Origin: CADEED01 sp963842515
GTDB taxonomy: Bacteria > Pseudomonadota > Gammaproteobacteria > Steroidobacterales > Steroidobacteraceae
Length of the DNA stretch: 64,000 nt
Assembly: GCA_963842515.1 (NCBI GenBank)
Contig: CAWJGO010000002.1
Coordinates: 496,001 to 560,000 of the forward strand
Direction: 5' to 3'
This document shows positions 47,327 to 55,383 of this stretch, piece by piece. The stretch's first letter is position 1. Every line of letters starts with the position of its first letter. The position numbers were made by a program, and so were the translations under genes. The notes beneath the pieces were generated by a model that had not been told where the DNA came from, made no database searches, and saw only the letters and a program-made list of their open reading frames with translations.

Positions 47327-48372
47327 GCCAGGCTCCGGATCAAGCGATCGTTCTGTTCGGGTGTGCCTACGGAAATTCGCAACGAAGACGGCGCGACATT
47401 GCGCATGTCGCGGATCAGCAGTTTCGCCGCACGCGCCGCGGCGAGCACCGCATCGGGCGCCGCGACATCCACGAGCAGAAAGTTGGCCACGCTGGGCCAG
47501 ATCTTCTGCACGGGCTTGCAGGTCGCAAGAGCGGCGCGCACCCGCTCGCGTTCGGCACGCACCTGGCCGACGCGCTCGCGTTGAATCGCGAGCTGGACGT
47601 CGCCAAGCGTGGCGAGCACCGCTTCGATGGTGAGCTGCGGAATCGAATAGGGCGGAATCACCTTGGCGAGCAGCGCGACGATTTCCGGCGCGGCGATCAG
47701 TGATCCAACGCGCGCGCCCGCGAGTCCATAAGCCTTGGACAACGTGCGCAGCACCACCAGGTTGGGGAAACGGCCGAGCGCCTGGGTCAGCGACGCGTCA
47801 CCGGAGAACTCTATGTAGGCCTCGTCTACCACGAGGAGTGCGCGATCCGTGAGCGCGAGCAGCAGTTGCTCGATGGCCGCGGACGCCATGGCATTGCCGG
47901 TTGGGTTGTTAGGACTGCAGAGGAAGACGATCCGCGTGTTGGCATCGCAGGCCGCTAGCACGCCAGCGGTGTCGAGTGCGAAGCCCTCTGCGCGCAGCAA
48001 CGGCACTTCGCGCACCTCTGCGCCCTGGATGCGCGCGGCGACCGCGTACATGCCGAAGGTGGGCGGGCAGATGATGACATTGTCCACGCCGGCGCGGCAG
48101 AAGCCGCGCACCAGCAGGTCGATGGATTCATCACTTCCCCGGCCGGGCAACAATTGCCGCTCGGTTACGCCGTAGAGAACGGCGAGGCGTTGTGCCAGGA
48201 CGTGCGGGTGCGGTTCGGGATAGCGATTGAGACCGGCCTGCGAACGATCGGTTTCGGCGCGCCACGGCAATTCGTTGGCGTGCAGGCGATCGAATGCCGG
48301 GTCCCAACTGGCATGCGAATAGGCCTTGAGCGCGATGATGTCCGGACGCGCCAGCGCGAGAATGTTGCTCAC
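47323..48372 (-). CDS. hisC: Histidinol-phosphate aminotransferase
   Basis: A 349-residue fold-I PLP aminotransferase: LLPGRGSDESIDLLVR, FLCSPNNPTGN, LVVDEAYIEFSG, and LRTLSKAYGLAGARVG with the PLP Lys. It starts with GTG (48370-48372) overlapping the hisD TGA by 4 nt, since no ATG fits the conserved start SNILALARPDI. The SPNNP codons contain the octamer CCTAACAA. Confidence 0.96.
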   Translation of the reverse strand: MSNILALARPDIIALKAYSHASWDPAFDRLHANELPWRAETDRSQAGLNRYPEPHPHVLAQRLAVLYGVTERQLLPGRGSDESIDLLVRGFCRAGVDNVIICPPTFGMYAVAARIQGAEVREVPLLRAEGFALDTAGVLAACDANTRIVFLCSPNNPTGNAMASAAIEQLLLALTDRALLVVDEAYIEFSGDASLTQALGRFPNLVVLRTLSKAYGLAGARVGSLIAAPEIVALLAKVIPPYSIPQLTIEAVLATLGDVQLAIQRERVGQVRAERERVRAALATCKPVQKIWPSVANFLLVDVAAPDAVLAAARAAKLLIRDMRNVAPSSLRISVGTPEQNDRLIRSLA

Positions 48373-49679
48373 GAACGGCCTCCCGCCAATGCGTCGAGCC
48401 GGACCTTCACGGCGTTGCCGTGCGCGTCCAGGCCCTCCATATCCGACAGCGTGATCGCCGTCGGACCGAGAGTGCGCAACCCCTCGGCGGTTAGTTGCTG
48501 CACGGTTATCCGCTTCTGGTACTCGAGTAGCGAGACTCCGCTGTAACTGCGCGCATAACCATAAGTGGGCAGCACATGGTTGGTGCCCGAGCAGTAGTCG
48601 CCCATGGACTCGGGTGACCATTCGCCGAGGAACACCGAGCCCGCGCTCGACACCTGCGCCAGCAGCGCGCGCGGATCGCGAGTCTGGATGATCAAATGCT
48701 CGGGCGCGTACTGGTTGGAGACATCAACGGCCACGCCAAGGTCGGTGACGACGATGCACCGGCTGTTGGCCATCGACTGCACGACGATGTCGCGACGGCT
48801 CAGCGACTGCGTCTGCGCGGCTATTTCACCGGCGACCTGCACGCCGAGATCTTTCGAGGTCGTGACCAGCACCACTTGCGCGATCGTGTCGTGTTCGGCC
48901 TGCGCCAGCAGATCCGCGGCGACGAATTTGGCGTTCGCCGACTCGTCGGCGATGATCAGCACCTCGGAAGGCCCGGCAGGCAAATCGATGGCCGCACCGG
49001 CCGGATCCGCGGCGACGATTTGTTTGGCGGCGGTGACCCAGGCGCTGCCGGGTCCAAAGATTTTGTCCACCTTGCGGACGCTTTCCGTGCCGAACGCAAG
49101 AGCGGCGATCGCCTGGGCGCCACCCATCTTGTAAACCGTGTCCACGCCGCACAATTCCGCGGCCACCAGCACGGCCGCGTGCAGTCTGCCGTCGGGGCCA
49201 GGAGAGCTGGCGATGGCGCGCGCCCTGCAGCCGGCGATGCGCGCCGGAATCGCGAGCATGATGGCGGTGGAGGGCAGGGGTGCGACGCCCGCGGGCACGT
49301 ACATACCGACGCTATCGATGGGCCGCGTGATGCGCTCGCAGAGAACTCCGGGCATGGTTTCGAGCGACAGCGGACCCGAAATCTGCGCTTCGTGAAATTT
49401 CGCGACGTTGGCTACGGCTCTCTCGAGCGCGGCGATCTGCCCGGGAAGCAACGCAGAACGTGCGTCGCGAAACTCCGCGGGGCTCACGCGCAGATCGCCG
49501 GTAGCGTCGCCACCGAACTGCTGGGTGAAGCGGCGCACGGCGGCATCGCCCTCGGCACGCACGGCGGAAATGATGGCTGCGACCTGACGGACGACTGCAT
49601 CGCGGCTGCCTTCAGCGGGGCGCGACAGCGCCGCGCGTCGCGCCTCCGGTGATGAAACATTCCAGTCGATGAGTTTCAT
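48369..49679 (-). CDS. hisD: Histidinol dehydrogenase
   Basis: A 436-residue zinc enzyme oxidising histidinol to histidine with 2 NAD+. Landmarks: RPIDSVGMYVPAG, YKMGGAQAIAALAFGT, IFGPGSAWVTAAKQIV, DLPAGPSEVLIIAD, QAEHDTIAQ (zinc Gln/His), NQYAPEHLII, SGTNHVLPT (metal His). ATG 49679 is chosen, since earlier in-frame codons overlap hisG. Gap to hisG is 4 nt. Confidence 0.96.
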   Translation of the reverse strand: MKLIDWNVSSPEARRAALSRPAEGSRDAVVRQVAAIISAVRAEGDAAVRRFTQQFGGDATGDLRVSPAEFRDARSALLPGQIAALERAVANVAKFHEAQISGPLSLETMPGVLCERITRPIDSVGMYVPAGVAPLPSTAIMLAIPARIAGCRARAIASSPGPDGRLHAAVLVAAELCGVDTVYKMGGAQAIAALAFGTESVRKVDKIFGPGSAWVTAAKQIVAADPAGAAIDLPAGPSEVLIIADESANAKFVAADLLAQAEHDTIAQVVLVTTSKDLGVQVAGEIAAQTQSLSRRDIVVQSMANSRCIVVTDLGVAVDVSNQYAPEHLIIQTRDPRALLAQVSSAGSVFLGEWSPESMGDYCSGTNHVLPTYGYARSYSGVSLLEYQKRITVQQLTAEGLRTLGPTAITLSDMEGLDAHGNAVKVRLDALAGGRS

Positions 49680-49683
49680 GCGC

Positions 49684-50592
49684 TCAGACCAGCATTTTTT
49701 CGACCGGGAGCACGAGCAGCGAGCTGGCACCGGCTTTCTTCAGGCTCTCCAGGGTTTCCCAGAATACGTTTTCACGGCATACCGCGTGAATCGCGACCAG
49801 GTTGTTGGATCCTTCGAGCGGGATGATGGTGGGCGACTCGCTGCCGGGTAAGAGCCGGCGGATTTCCGGCAACGCCGAACGCGGCGCGTGCAGCATGATG
49901 TACTTGCTCTCGCGCACCTGTTGCACACCGTCGATACGCAACAGCAGGCGCTCGACCCATTCCTGCTTCACGGCTGGCAACGCCACCGGCGTGCGGATGA
50001 GCAACGCCTGGCTTTCGAGGACGGTCTCCACTTCACGCAAGTGATTGGCCGAAAGCGTGGAGCCCGTGGAGACGAGATCGCAGATGAGATCGGCGCGACC
50101 CAGCCGCGGCGCGATTTCCACCGCTCCCGACAAGGTGACGATGTCAGCCGTGACGCTGCGCTCGCGCAGGTAGCGCTCCAGCGTAAAAGGATAGGTGGTG
50201 GCAATGCGTTTGCCTTCCAGCGAGCGCGGACCTTCGTAAGTGAAGCCTTCCGGAATCGCCAGCGACAGCCGGCAGCGGCCATAGTCGAGCGTGCGCAGCT
50301 CGGTGAACGTGGCGGCGTGGCCGCGCGACACGAGCTCGAGCCGCTTTTCCTCGAGCACATTGCGTCCGACCAGCCCGAGGTCGCAGACGTCTTCCTGGAC
50401 GAGATCGGGGATGTCGTCGTCACGCACGAACAGCACATCGAGTGGCATGTTCTCGCCGAAACCCATGAGCTGATCGCGGCCACGCGATAGCTTGAGACCG
50501 CAACTCTTGAGCAGCTCGAGCGATGGATCGGTGAGCCGCCCGGATTTCTGAACTGCGAGCTTGAGGCGTTGATCTTTGTCGATGGGTGTCAT
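49684..50592 (-). CDS. hisG: ATP phosphoribosyltransferase, long form
   Basis: A 302-residue first enzyme of histidine synthesis. KLAVQKSGRLTDPSLELLKSCG start, DVCDLGLVGRNVLEE, and the PRPP loop ADLICDLVSTGSTLSANHLR. The C-terminal ~75 residues (SKYIMLHAPRSALPEIRRLLPG... NVFWETLESLKKAGASSLLVLPVEKM) form the ACT-like domain that binds histidine in HisG-long, so no HisZ partner is needed. 54 nt after the YerC-like gene. Confidence 0.96.
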   Translation of the reverse strand: MTPIDKDQRLKLAVQKSGRLTDPSLELLKSCGLKLSRGRDQLMGFGENMPLDVLFVRDDDIPDLVQEDVCDLGLVGRNVLEEKRLELVSRGHAATFTELRTLDYGRCRLSLAIPEGFTYEGPRSLEGKRIATTYPFTLERYLRERSVTADIVTLSGAVEIAPRLGRADLICDLVSTGSTLSANHLREVETVLESQALLIRTPVALPAVKQEWVERLLLRIDGVQQVRESKYIMLHAPRSALPEIRRLLPGSESPTIIPLEGSNNLVAIHAVCRENVFWETLESLKKAGASSLLVLPVEKMLV

Positions 50593-50646
50593 GGTTGGCC
50601 GTGGAAGACTTGCGCGGATTCGAGCGGGCGCTCGAACGAAGGGGTG

Positions 50647-50958
50647 TCAGGCGTGGCGCTGCAGGCGATTGACCGCCAGTGAATAGCCGCCGTTGCCATC
50701 GGCGAGACAGCGCGCGACACGCCCGATGGTGGTGACGCTGACGCCGGTGAGGCGGTGGATCTCGCGGTAGGGGACGCCTTTCTGCAGCCAGTCGACCACC
50801 GCCCAGCGATCGGCGATGGCCTGCAGCTCCGCCGGTGTGCACAGGTCGCGAAAGAAGGCGCGGCATTCGTCCACGGTCTTGAGCGTCAGCACGGCGGCGA
50901 ACAAGCTGCGCTCCGAGAGCGCTTCCTGGCGGGCCGTCACATTCCGGTGCTGTTTCAT
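50647..50958 (-). CDS. YerC/YecD-type TrpR-like repressor, probable regulator of the his operon
   Basis: A 103-residue protein of the TrpR superfamily YerC/YecD group: TVDECRAFFRDLCTPAELQAIADRWAV then VPYREIHRLTGVSVTTIGRVARCL, the helix-turn-helix. It is the first gene of the his operon, and an 18-bp palindrome lies 10 nt before its ATG. Comparative work has predicted such proteins as his regulators in Xanthomonadales and relatives. A role as histidine-responsive autorepressor is therefore likely but inferred. No Shine-Dalgarno is visible, so the transcript may be leaderless. Confidence 0.85.
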   Translation of the reverse strand: MKQHRNVTARQEALSERSLFAAVLTLKTVDECRAFFRDLCTPAELQAIADRWAVVDWLQKGVPYREIHRLTGVSVTTIGRVARCLADGNGGYSLAVNRLQRHA

Positions 50959-50967
50959 CGAATTAAT

Positions 50968-50985
50968 GTACTAACGCGTTAATAC
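50968..50985. promoter_or_regulatory. TrpR-like operator in front of yerC-his
   Basis: GTACTAACGCGTTAATAC: arms GTAYTAACG/CGTTARTAC, one mismatched pair in 18 bp. The outer GTACTA half resembles the E. coli trp operator (GTACTAGTTAACTAGTAC), which fits the TrpR-like fold of the adjacent gene product. It sits between positions about -10 and -27 from the yerC ATG, where it would block the promoter. Confidence 0.65.
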
Positions 50986-51066
50986 GGTGGCGCATTAGAC
51001 CCGTCAGACCGCGGAAAAGCAAGCCGAAGCACTTGTGCGCGGCGGAACTGCCTCTTAGAATTCGCG

Positions 51067-51182
51067 CACTCATCGAGACCGGCTGAGGGATTGGGCCCAA
51101 AGACGCCGGGGCAACCGCCGCAAACACGGAAAGGTGCCAACTCCTGCGGAGCCGCCCTCAAGGCAGCTCCGGCAGATGAGCA
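51067..51182 (+). ncRNA. SAM-I riboswitch (S box)
   Basis: Conserved S-box parts occur in order: closing helix CTCATC (51069-51074) with GATGAG (51175-51180); GGCTGAGGGA and GGGCCC; GCCGGGGCAACCG (the GGCAACC core); AAGGTGCCAACTCC; then the return strand. SAM binding would lower expression of metX-metB. Downstream is a stem CACCCC/GGGGTG (51190-51206) that holds a GGTGGAGG; no U-tract is evident, so control may be translational. Confidence 0.88.
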
Positions 51183-51275
51183 AACCTCTCACCCCGCACC
51201 GGGGTGGAGGCGCCGTGCAAGTCCGCACGGCTGCTCTCGAGTGCCCCGCTGAGTACGGCTTTGGTGGAGCAATCG

Positions 51276-52325
51276 ATGAGCAATGAGAACAAACCAGTTT
51301 CCCGCAACGACCCTTCATCCGGCACCGTCATCGGCACGCAGGTGCGCGAGGGCGTGCTCGCTGTTCCAGGTGAGTTCAAAATGCACTTCGGCGGCGTGCT
51401 CGAGTCGGTGTCGATCGCGTGGCGTCTCGCAGGTCCCGCCGGTGCGCCGGTCGTGGTCGCGCTGGGGGGCATCTCCGCCTCGCGGCGCGTCTGGCTTCCG
51501 GACGAGGCGCGCGGGGGCTGGTGGCACGAAGTCGTTGGACCTGGACTGGCGCTCGATACCCAGCGCTACCGCATCCTGAGCTTCGACTATCTCGGCGCCA
51601 GCGCCGATTCCACCGGGCCGCGCGACGGCGCGGCATTTCCCACCGTGTCGGCCTACGACCAGGCCGAACTACTGTTACGCCTCATCAACCACCTCGGTAT
51701 CGCCTCGCTGCGCGCCATTGCCGGTGCCTCGTACGGCGGCATGGTGGCGCTCGCCTTCGGTGAACGTTATCCAGACCGCGTCGCGCGCCTGATCGTCATC
51801 AGCGCCGCCGATCGTGCGCATCCGATGGCCTCGGCGTGGCGCGTGGTGCAACGACGGATCGTCAAGTTCGCGATCGAGACTGGTAATCCGGCGCAGGGGC
51901 TGGAGCTGGCGCGCGCGCTGGCCATGGCCACGTATCGCAGTCCCGAGGAATTCGCGGCGCGCTTCGCCGGCGCCGCGCGGCGCAATGCCGATGACATCTT
52001 CGTGCTGCCGGTCGAGGAGTACCTATTCGCCCGTGGTGCCGAGTATGCGCAGCGTTACCGTCCGGCTTCGTTCGTGTGTTTGTCCGAGTCCATCGATCTG
52101 CACCGCGTCGACGCCGGGCGCATCTTCGCGCCGGTCACCGCCATCGCCGTGCGTGAAGATCAGCTGGTTCCGCTCGGTGACGTGCGCGCCATGGTCGCGC
52201 GCCTGCCGAATGCCGAGCTCCACGAAATCTCCTCGGTGTACGGACACGACGCATTTCTCAAGGAGAACCGGCGCCTGGCGCCGATCTTCGCCAACGTATT
52301 GAACGACCCAGGAATCACACAGTGA
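51276..52325 (+). CDS. metX: Homoserine O-succinyl/acetyltransferase (MetX type)
   Basis: A 349-residue alpha/beta-hydrolase-fold acyltransferase. VVVALGGISASRRVWL, DYLGASADSTGP, the nucleophile elbow AIAGASYGGMVALAFG, and C-terminal REDQLVPL (Asp) and YGHDAFLKE (His) give the triad. Xanthomonas-type MetX uses succinyl-CoA to activate homoserine. ATG 51276 is preceded by GGTGGAG 7 nt upstream. Regulated by the SAM riboswitch; its stop overlaps the metB GTG by 4 nt. Confidence 0.9.
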   Translation: MSNENKPVSRNDPSSGTVIGTQVREGVLAVPGEFKMHFGGVLESVSIAWRLAGPAGAPVVVALGGISASRRVWLPDEARGGWWHEVVGPGLALDTQRYRILSFDYLGASADSTGPRDGAAFPTVSAYDQAELLLRLINHLGIASLRAIAGASYGGMVALAFGERYPDRVARLIVISAADRAHPMASAWRVVQRRIVKFAIETGNPAQGLELARALAMATYRSPEEFAARFAGAARRNADDIFVLPVEEYLFARGAEYAQRYRPASFVCLSESIDLHRVDAGRIFAPVTAIAVREDQLVPLGDVRAMVARLPNAELHEISSVYGHDAFLKENRRLAPIFANVLNDPGITQ

Positions 52326-53479
52326 CCACTTCGTTGACCCCTGACACCCGTGCCGTGCGCGCGGGCCTCGAAAGCTGCGATGTGACTGGCGCGGTGGTGC
52401 CGCCGCTGCACTTGTCATCCACCTATGCATTTCGTGGCTTCGGTGACAAGCGTAAATACGATTACAGCCGCTCGGGCAATCCGACACGCGACTTGTTAGG
52501 CGACGCGCTCGCGGACCTGGAGGGCGGAGCCGGAGCCGTCATCACGGCATCGGGCATGGGCGCTATCACGCTGGTGGGACATCTGCTGCCGGTGGGCGCA
52601 CGCGTCATCGCGCCGCACGACTGCTATGGCGGAACGTTCCGGCTGTTCACCGCCTGGAAGCAACGCGGTGAGCTCGCGGTGGAGTTCGTCGACTTCGGCG
52701 ATCCAGCGGCGGTATCCGCGGCCCTGTCGAAGCCGGCGGCGCTGGTGTGGATCGAGAACCCCAGCAATCCTTTGCTGCGCATCACGGATATCGCCGACAT
52801 CGCGAAGCGCGCGCATGCGGTGGGCGCACTGGTCGTGGCCGACAACACTTTCCTGTCACCCGGCTGGCAGCAGCCCATCGCGCTCGGCGCGGACATAGTG
52901 GTGCATTCGACCACCAAGTACATCAACGGCCACAGCGACGTGGTCGGCGGCGCGGCGATTGGCGCGACGAAAGAGGTAGCCGAGCAGTTAGGCTGGTGGG
53001 GAAACTGCCTGGGCCTGACAGGCTCCGCCTTCGACAGCTACCTCACGCTGCGCGGGTTGCGCACCCTGGGTGTGCGGCTGCGCGAGCACGGCAAGAACGC
53101 CCAGGTCGTGGCGGAATTCCTCGCCAAGCAACCCTCCGTGAAGCGCGTTTACTATCCAGGCCTCGCCTCGCATCCCGGACATGACATCGCCAAGCGCCAG
53201 CAGTCCGGCTTCGGCGCCATTGTCACGCTGGAAGTGCAGGGCGGAGTCGGGGGTGCCCAGCGTTTCTCGGAAGCCCTCGAACTGTTTTCCCTGGCCGAGT
53301 CGTTAGGCGGCGTCGAAAGCCTCGTCGCGCATCCGGCCACCATGACTCACGCCGCCATGGCGCCGGAAGCGCGCGCCGCCGCCGGGCTGGTCGATGGACT
53401 GTTGCGTCTGTCCATCGGCATCGAATCCACCGAAGACCTGCTGCGGGATCTGCAGAACGGCATCAAGGCTCTGGGCTAG
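52322..53479 (+). CDS. metB: Cystathionine gamma-synthase / O-succinylhomoserine sulfhydrylase
   Basis: A 385-residue fold-I PLP lyase of the Cys/Met metabolism family: DYSRSGNPTRDLLGDALADLEGG, ITASGMGAITLV, VIAPHDCYGGTFRLF, WIENPSNPLLRITDI, VHSTTKYINGHSDVVGG (PLP Lys), and SLGGVESLVAHPATMTHA. Works after MetX in trans-sulfuration or direct sulfhydrylation. GTG start overlaps the metX stop. Its 3' end overlaps the convergent monooxygenase by 17 nt. Confidence 0.93.
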   Translation: MTTSLTPDTRAVRAGLESCDVTGAVVPPLHLSSTYAFRGFGDKRKYDYSRSGNPTRDLLGDALADLEGGAGAVITASGMGAITLVGHLLPVGARVIAPHDCYGGTFRLFTAWKQRGELAVEFVDFGDPAAVSAALSKPAALVWIENPSNPLLRITDIADIAKRAHAVGALVVADNTFLSPGWQQPIALGADIVVHSTTKYINGHSDVVGGAAIGATKEVAEQLGWWGNCLGLTGSAFDSYLTLRGLRTLGVRLREHGKNAQVVAEFLAKQPSVKRVYYPGLASHPGHDIAKRQQSGFGAIVTLEVQGGVGGAQRFSEALELFSLAESLGGVESLVAHPATMTHAAMAPEARAAAGLVDGLLRLSIGIESTEDLLRDLQNGIKALG

Positions 53480-54932
53480 GCGGTCCGAACCAGGTAGTTA
53501 GCGCGTCGGTGAATCCGGTCTTTGTCGAGTCCCCCACCCACGCCACGTATCCGTCGGGCCGAATCAACACGGCGGCGGGAGCCGCGACCGCACCGATCGC
53601 CGGAAGCTCCCACGTACCCGTGTATCTGGCGTCGACTAGCTGAACCCGATTCGCCCATGGTGTGATGTCGATGCTTCCGGGTTCGCCGAGATTGAGAAGC
53701 ACCGGTCGCGCATCGTGCAACAGCGTGAAGACGCGCAGCGCACCTTTGCCAGTGACTAGCTCCAGATCGGGCATGCGACGCCCCAGCAACGGATGCCCCT
53801 CGCCGAGGTTGTACATGATTCCAAGCTGTGACATCTCCGCGCCGAATCGTTTGCGCGGCTCGTCCATCCTGAGCAGCTCGGCAGCGATCTCGCCCAACGC
53901 CTTGGACCGCTCGTCCATCCGACGAAGCGCAATCTGCGCCATCGTGTTGCGCAACACACGGGCGCCTACCGGATGGCGCTCGGCGTGATAGGTATCGAGC
54001 AGGCTTTCGGTTGATGTGCCCTTGAGCACCTGGGCCAACTTCCATCCGAGATTCACCGCATCCTGCACCCCGATGTTCAATCCCTGTCCACCTACCGGTG
54101 GATGCACGTGTGCGGCGTCGCCAGCGAGCAGCACGCGTCGGTCGCGATAGGCGGCGGCCTGACGCGTCATGTCGGTGAAGCGCGAAATCCAGGTGGGACT
54201 GTGGATTCCGTAGTCGGTCCCATAGACGGCGACCAGCGCCGCGCTGATATCGCGCAGCGTGGGTTCGCTGTCGGTGTGGACCTGCTGTTCGGTCAGCACG
54301 ATCCGCGCAGCCCCGCTGTCTGCCTTGCCGATTCCATGAATGCCGGCGGCGTCCTGATGCATTCCCCACTTCGGCTCGGAGGCGGTACTGGCTTCGGCGA
54401 TTAGCCAGCTCATCGAGGGCTCCCAGCCAGGGAACTCGATGCCAGCTTGCTTGCGAATCAAACTGCGGCCGCCATCGCAGCCGACAAGATAGTCCGCGCG
54501 CAGCGACGAGCCGTCTGAGAGCGCGACGTCGGCGCCAGTGTCGTCCTGCGCAAATCCAGCCACTTCTCGTCCCCGATAGATAGGAACCTTCAACTCCCCG
54601 ACCCATTCGGCCAGGATGCGCTCGATGTGGTTCTGAAACAGCGCGAGCCCATAGTTATGCCGCGTGGGAAAGTCGCTGATGTCCAACGGGATGTGGAAGT
54701 GTGCGACCTGCATCTTCTGGCCCTGCGAGAGGAAGCGTTCCGCGATTCCGCGCTGATCGAGAACTTCTATGGTGCGAGAGTGCAAGCCACCCGCGCGCGA
54801 GCCGGCGAGGTCCTGACTGGCGCGCCGCTCGACAATGGCAACGTCGATGCCCGACAACGCCAGCTCACCCGCGAGCATCAGTCCTGTAGGACCTCCTCCG
54901 ACAATCACCACCGCATGTTTCGCCGTATGCAT
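53463..54932 (-). CDS. FAD-dependent aromatic monooxygenase (PHBH/RdmE-like)
   Basis: A 489-residue group A flavoprotein hydroxylase. VVIVGGGPTGLMLAGEL (FAD Rossmann), SRAGGLHSRTIEVLDQRG, YLVGCDGGRSLIRKQAG (DG motif), and RVLLAGDAAHVHPPVGGQGLNIGVQDA (second FAD motif) are all clear. The C-terminal ~130 residues form the thioredoxin-like domain of pentachlorophenol-hydroxylase/RdmE relatives, ending with PDGYVAWVGD. It would hydroxylate an aromatic or polyketide substrate with NAD(P)H; the substrate is unknown. Start with GAGG 7 nt upstream. Monocistronic. Confidence 0.88.
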   Translation of the reverse strand: MHTAKHAVVIVGGGPTGLMLAGELALSGIDVAIVERRASQDLAGSRAGGLHSRTIEVLDQRGIAERFLSQGQKMQVAHFHIPLDISDFPTRHNYGLALFQNHIERILAEWVGELKVPIYRGREVAGFAQDDTGADVALSDGSSLRADYLVGCDGGRSLIRKQAGIEFPGWEPSMSWLIAEASTASEPKWGMHQDAAGIHGIGKADSGAARIVLTEQQVHTDSEPTLRDISAALVAVYGTDYGIHSPTWISRFTDMTRQAAAYRDRRVLLAGDAAHVHPPVGGQGLNIGVQDAVNLGWKLAQVLKGTSTESLLDTYHAERHPVGARVLRNTMAQIALRRMDERSKALGEIAAELLRMDEPRKRFGAEMSQLGIMYNLGEGHPLLGRRMPDLELVTGKGALRVFTLLHDARPVLLNLGEPGSIDITPWANRVQLVDARYTGTWELPAIGAVAAPAAVLIRPDGYVAWVGDSTKTGFTDALTTWFGPPSPEP

Positions 54933-54989
54933 TTGTTGACCTCGTTTCTGACAGCTCTGACGAAGGCCGGCGATGCTGGGACACGACCG

Positions 54990-55008
54990 GGGGCTTACCG
55001 CAAGCCCC
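54990..55008. promoter_or_regulatory. Inverted repeat upstream of the monooxygenase
   Basis: GGGGCTT-ACCGC-AAGCCCC, a perfect 7-bp inverted repeat about 60 nt before the monooxygenase ATG. It may be an operator or RNA hairpin. The rest of the ~230-nt gap (54933-55162) holds a TATAGT-like box at 55018-55023 but no gene I can support. Confidence 0.3.
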
Positions 55009-55162
55009 GGGGAGGGCTATAGTCTGAAAGTGCCAGGGAGAGAATGCCCCGGGCCCAACTCATCAAAAGATCACGGCACAACCGCTCGCCGCGATCACCA
55101 ACCCAACGTTTGATACACGACGCAGTGGTATCGCTCCGCTTCAATGCGCGATTCGTCCAGGC

Positions 55163-55383
55163 TCAGTCCGCGAGCTCGCCGCAGGTGGCATTGGTGACTG
55201 CCGCGGTAACTGCGCTGGCGTGATCAGATGCCATGAGCACGGCGGCATTGGCGATCTCCGCCATCCTCGGCATACGTCTGAGCAGCGTTTTCCCGGCGAT
55301 GGCCGCCGAAACACAGGGCGTGTCCGGTGAGCCCGACGACGCAGCGCGACTGCGCGAATTCCGTCGGCGCCAAGATCGACTAG
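55163..55383 (-). pseudogene. Short-chain dehydrogenase C-terminal remnant
   Basis: The minus strand immediately behind leuB encodes the last ~70 residues of a classical SDR: in one frame LGADGIRAVALR, then after a frameshift near 55340 GSPDTPCVSAAIAGKTLLRRMPRMAEIANAAVLMASDHASAVTAAVTNATCGELAD to a stop at 55163. This is the well-known SDR ending (GIRV.. then ..P.E.A.A..FLASD.AS..TG). The N-terminal Rossmann part with the Tyr-Lys pair is missing. It has lost its start and most of its length, so no function is expected. Confidence 0.65.

Noticed and set aside
54933..55162. Small gene between the monooxygenase and the SDR remnant
   Set aside because: Only short frames without ribosome-binding sites or conserved sequence.
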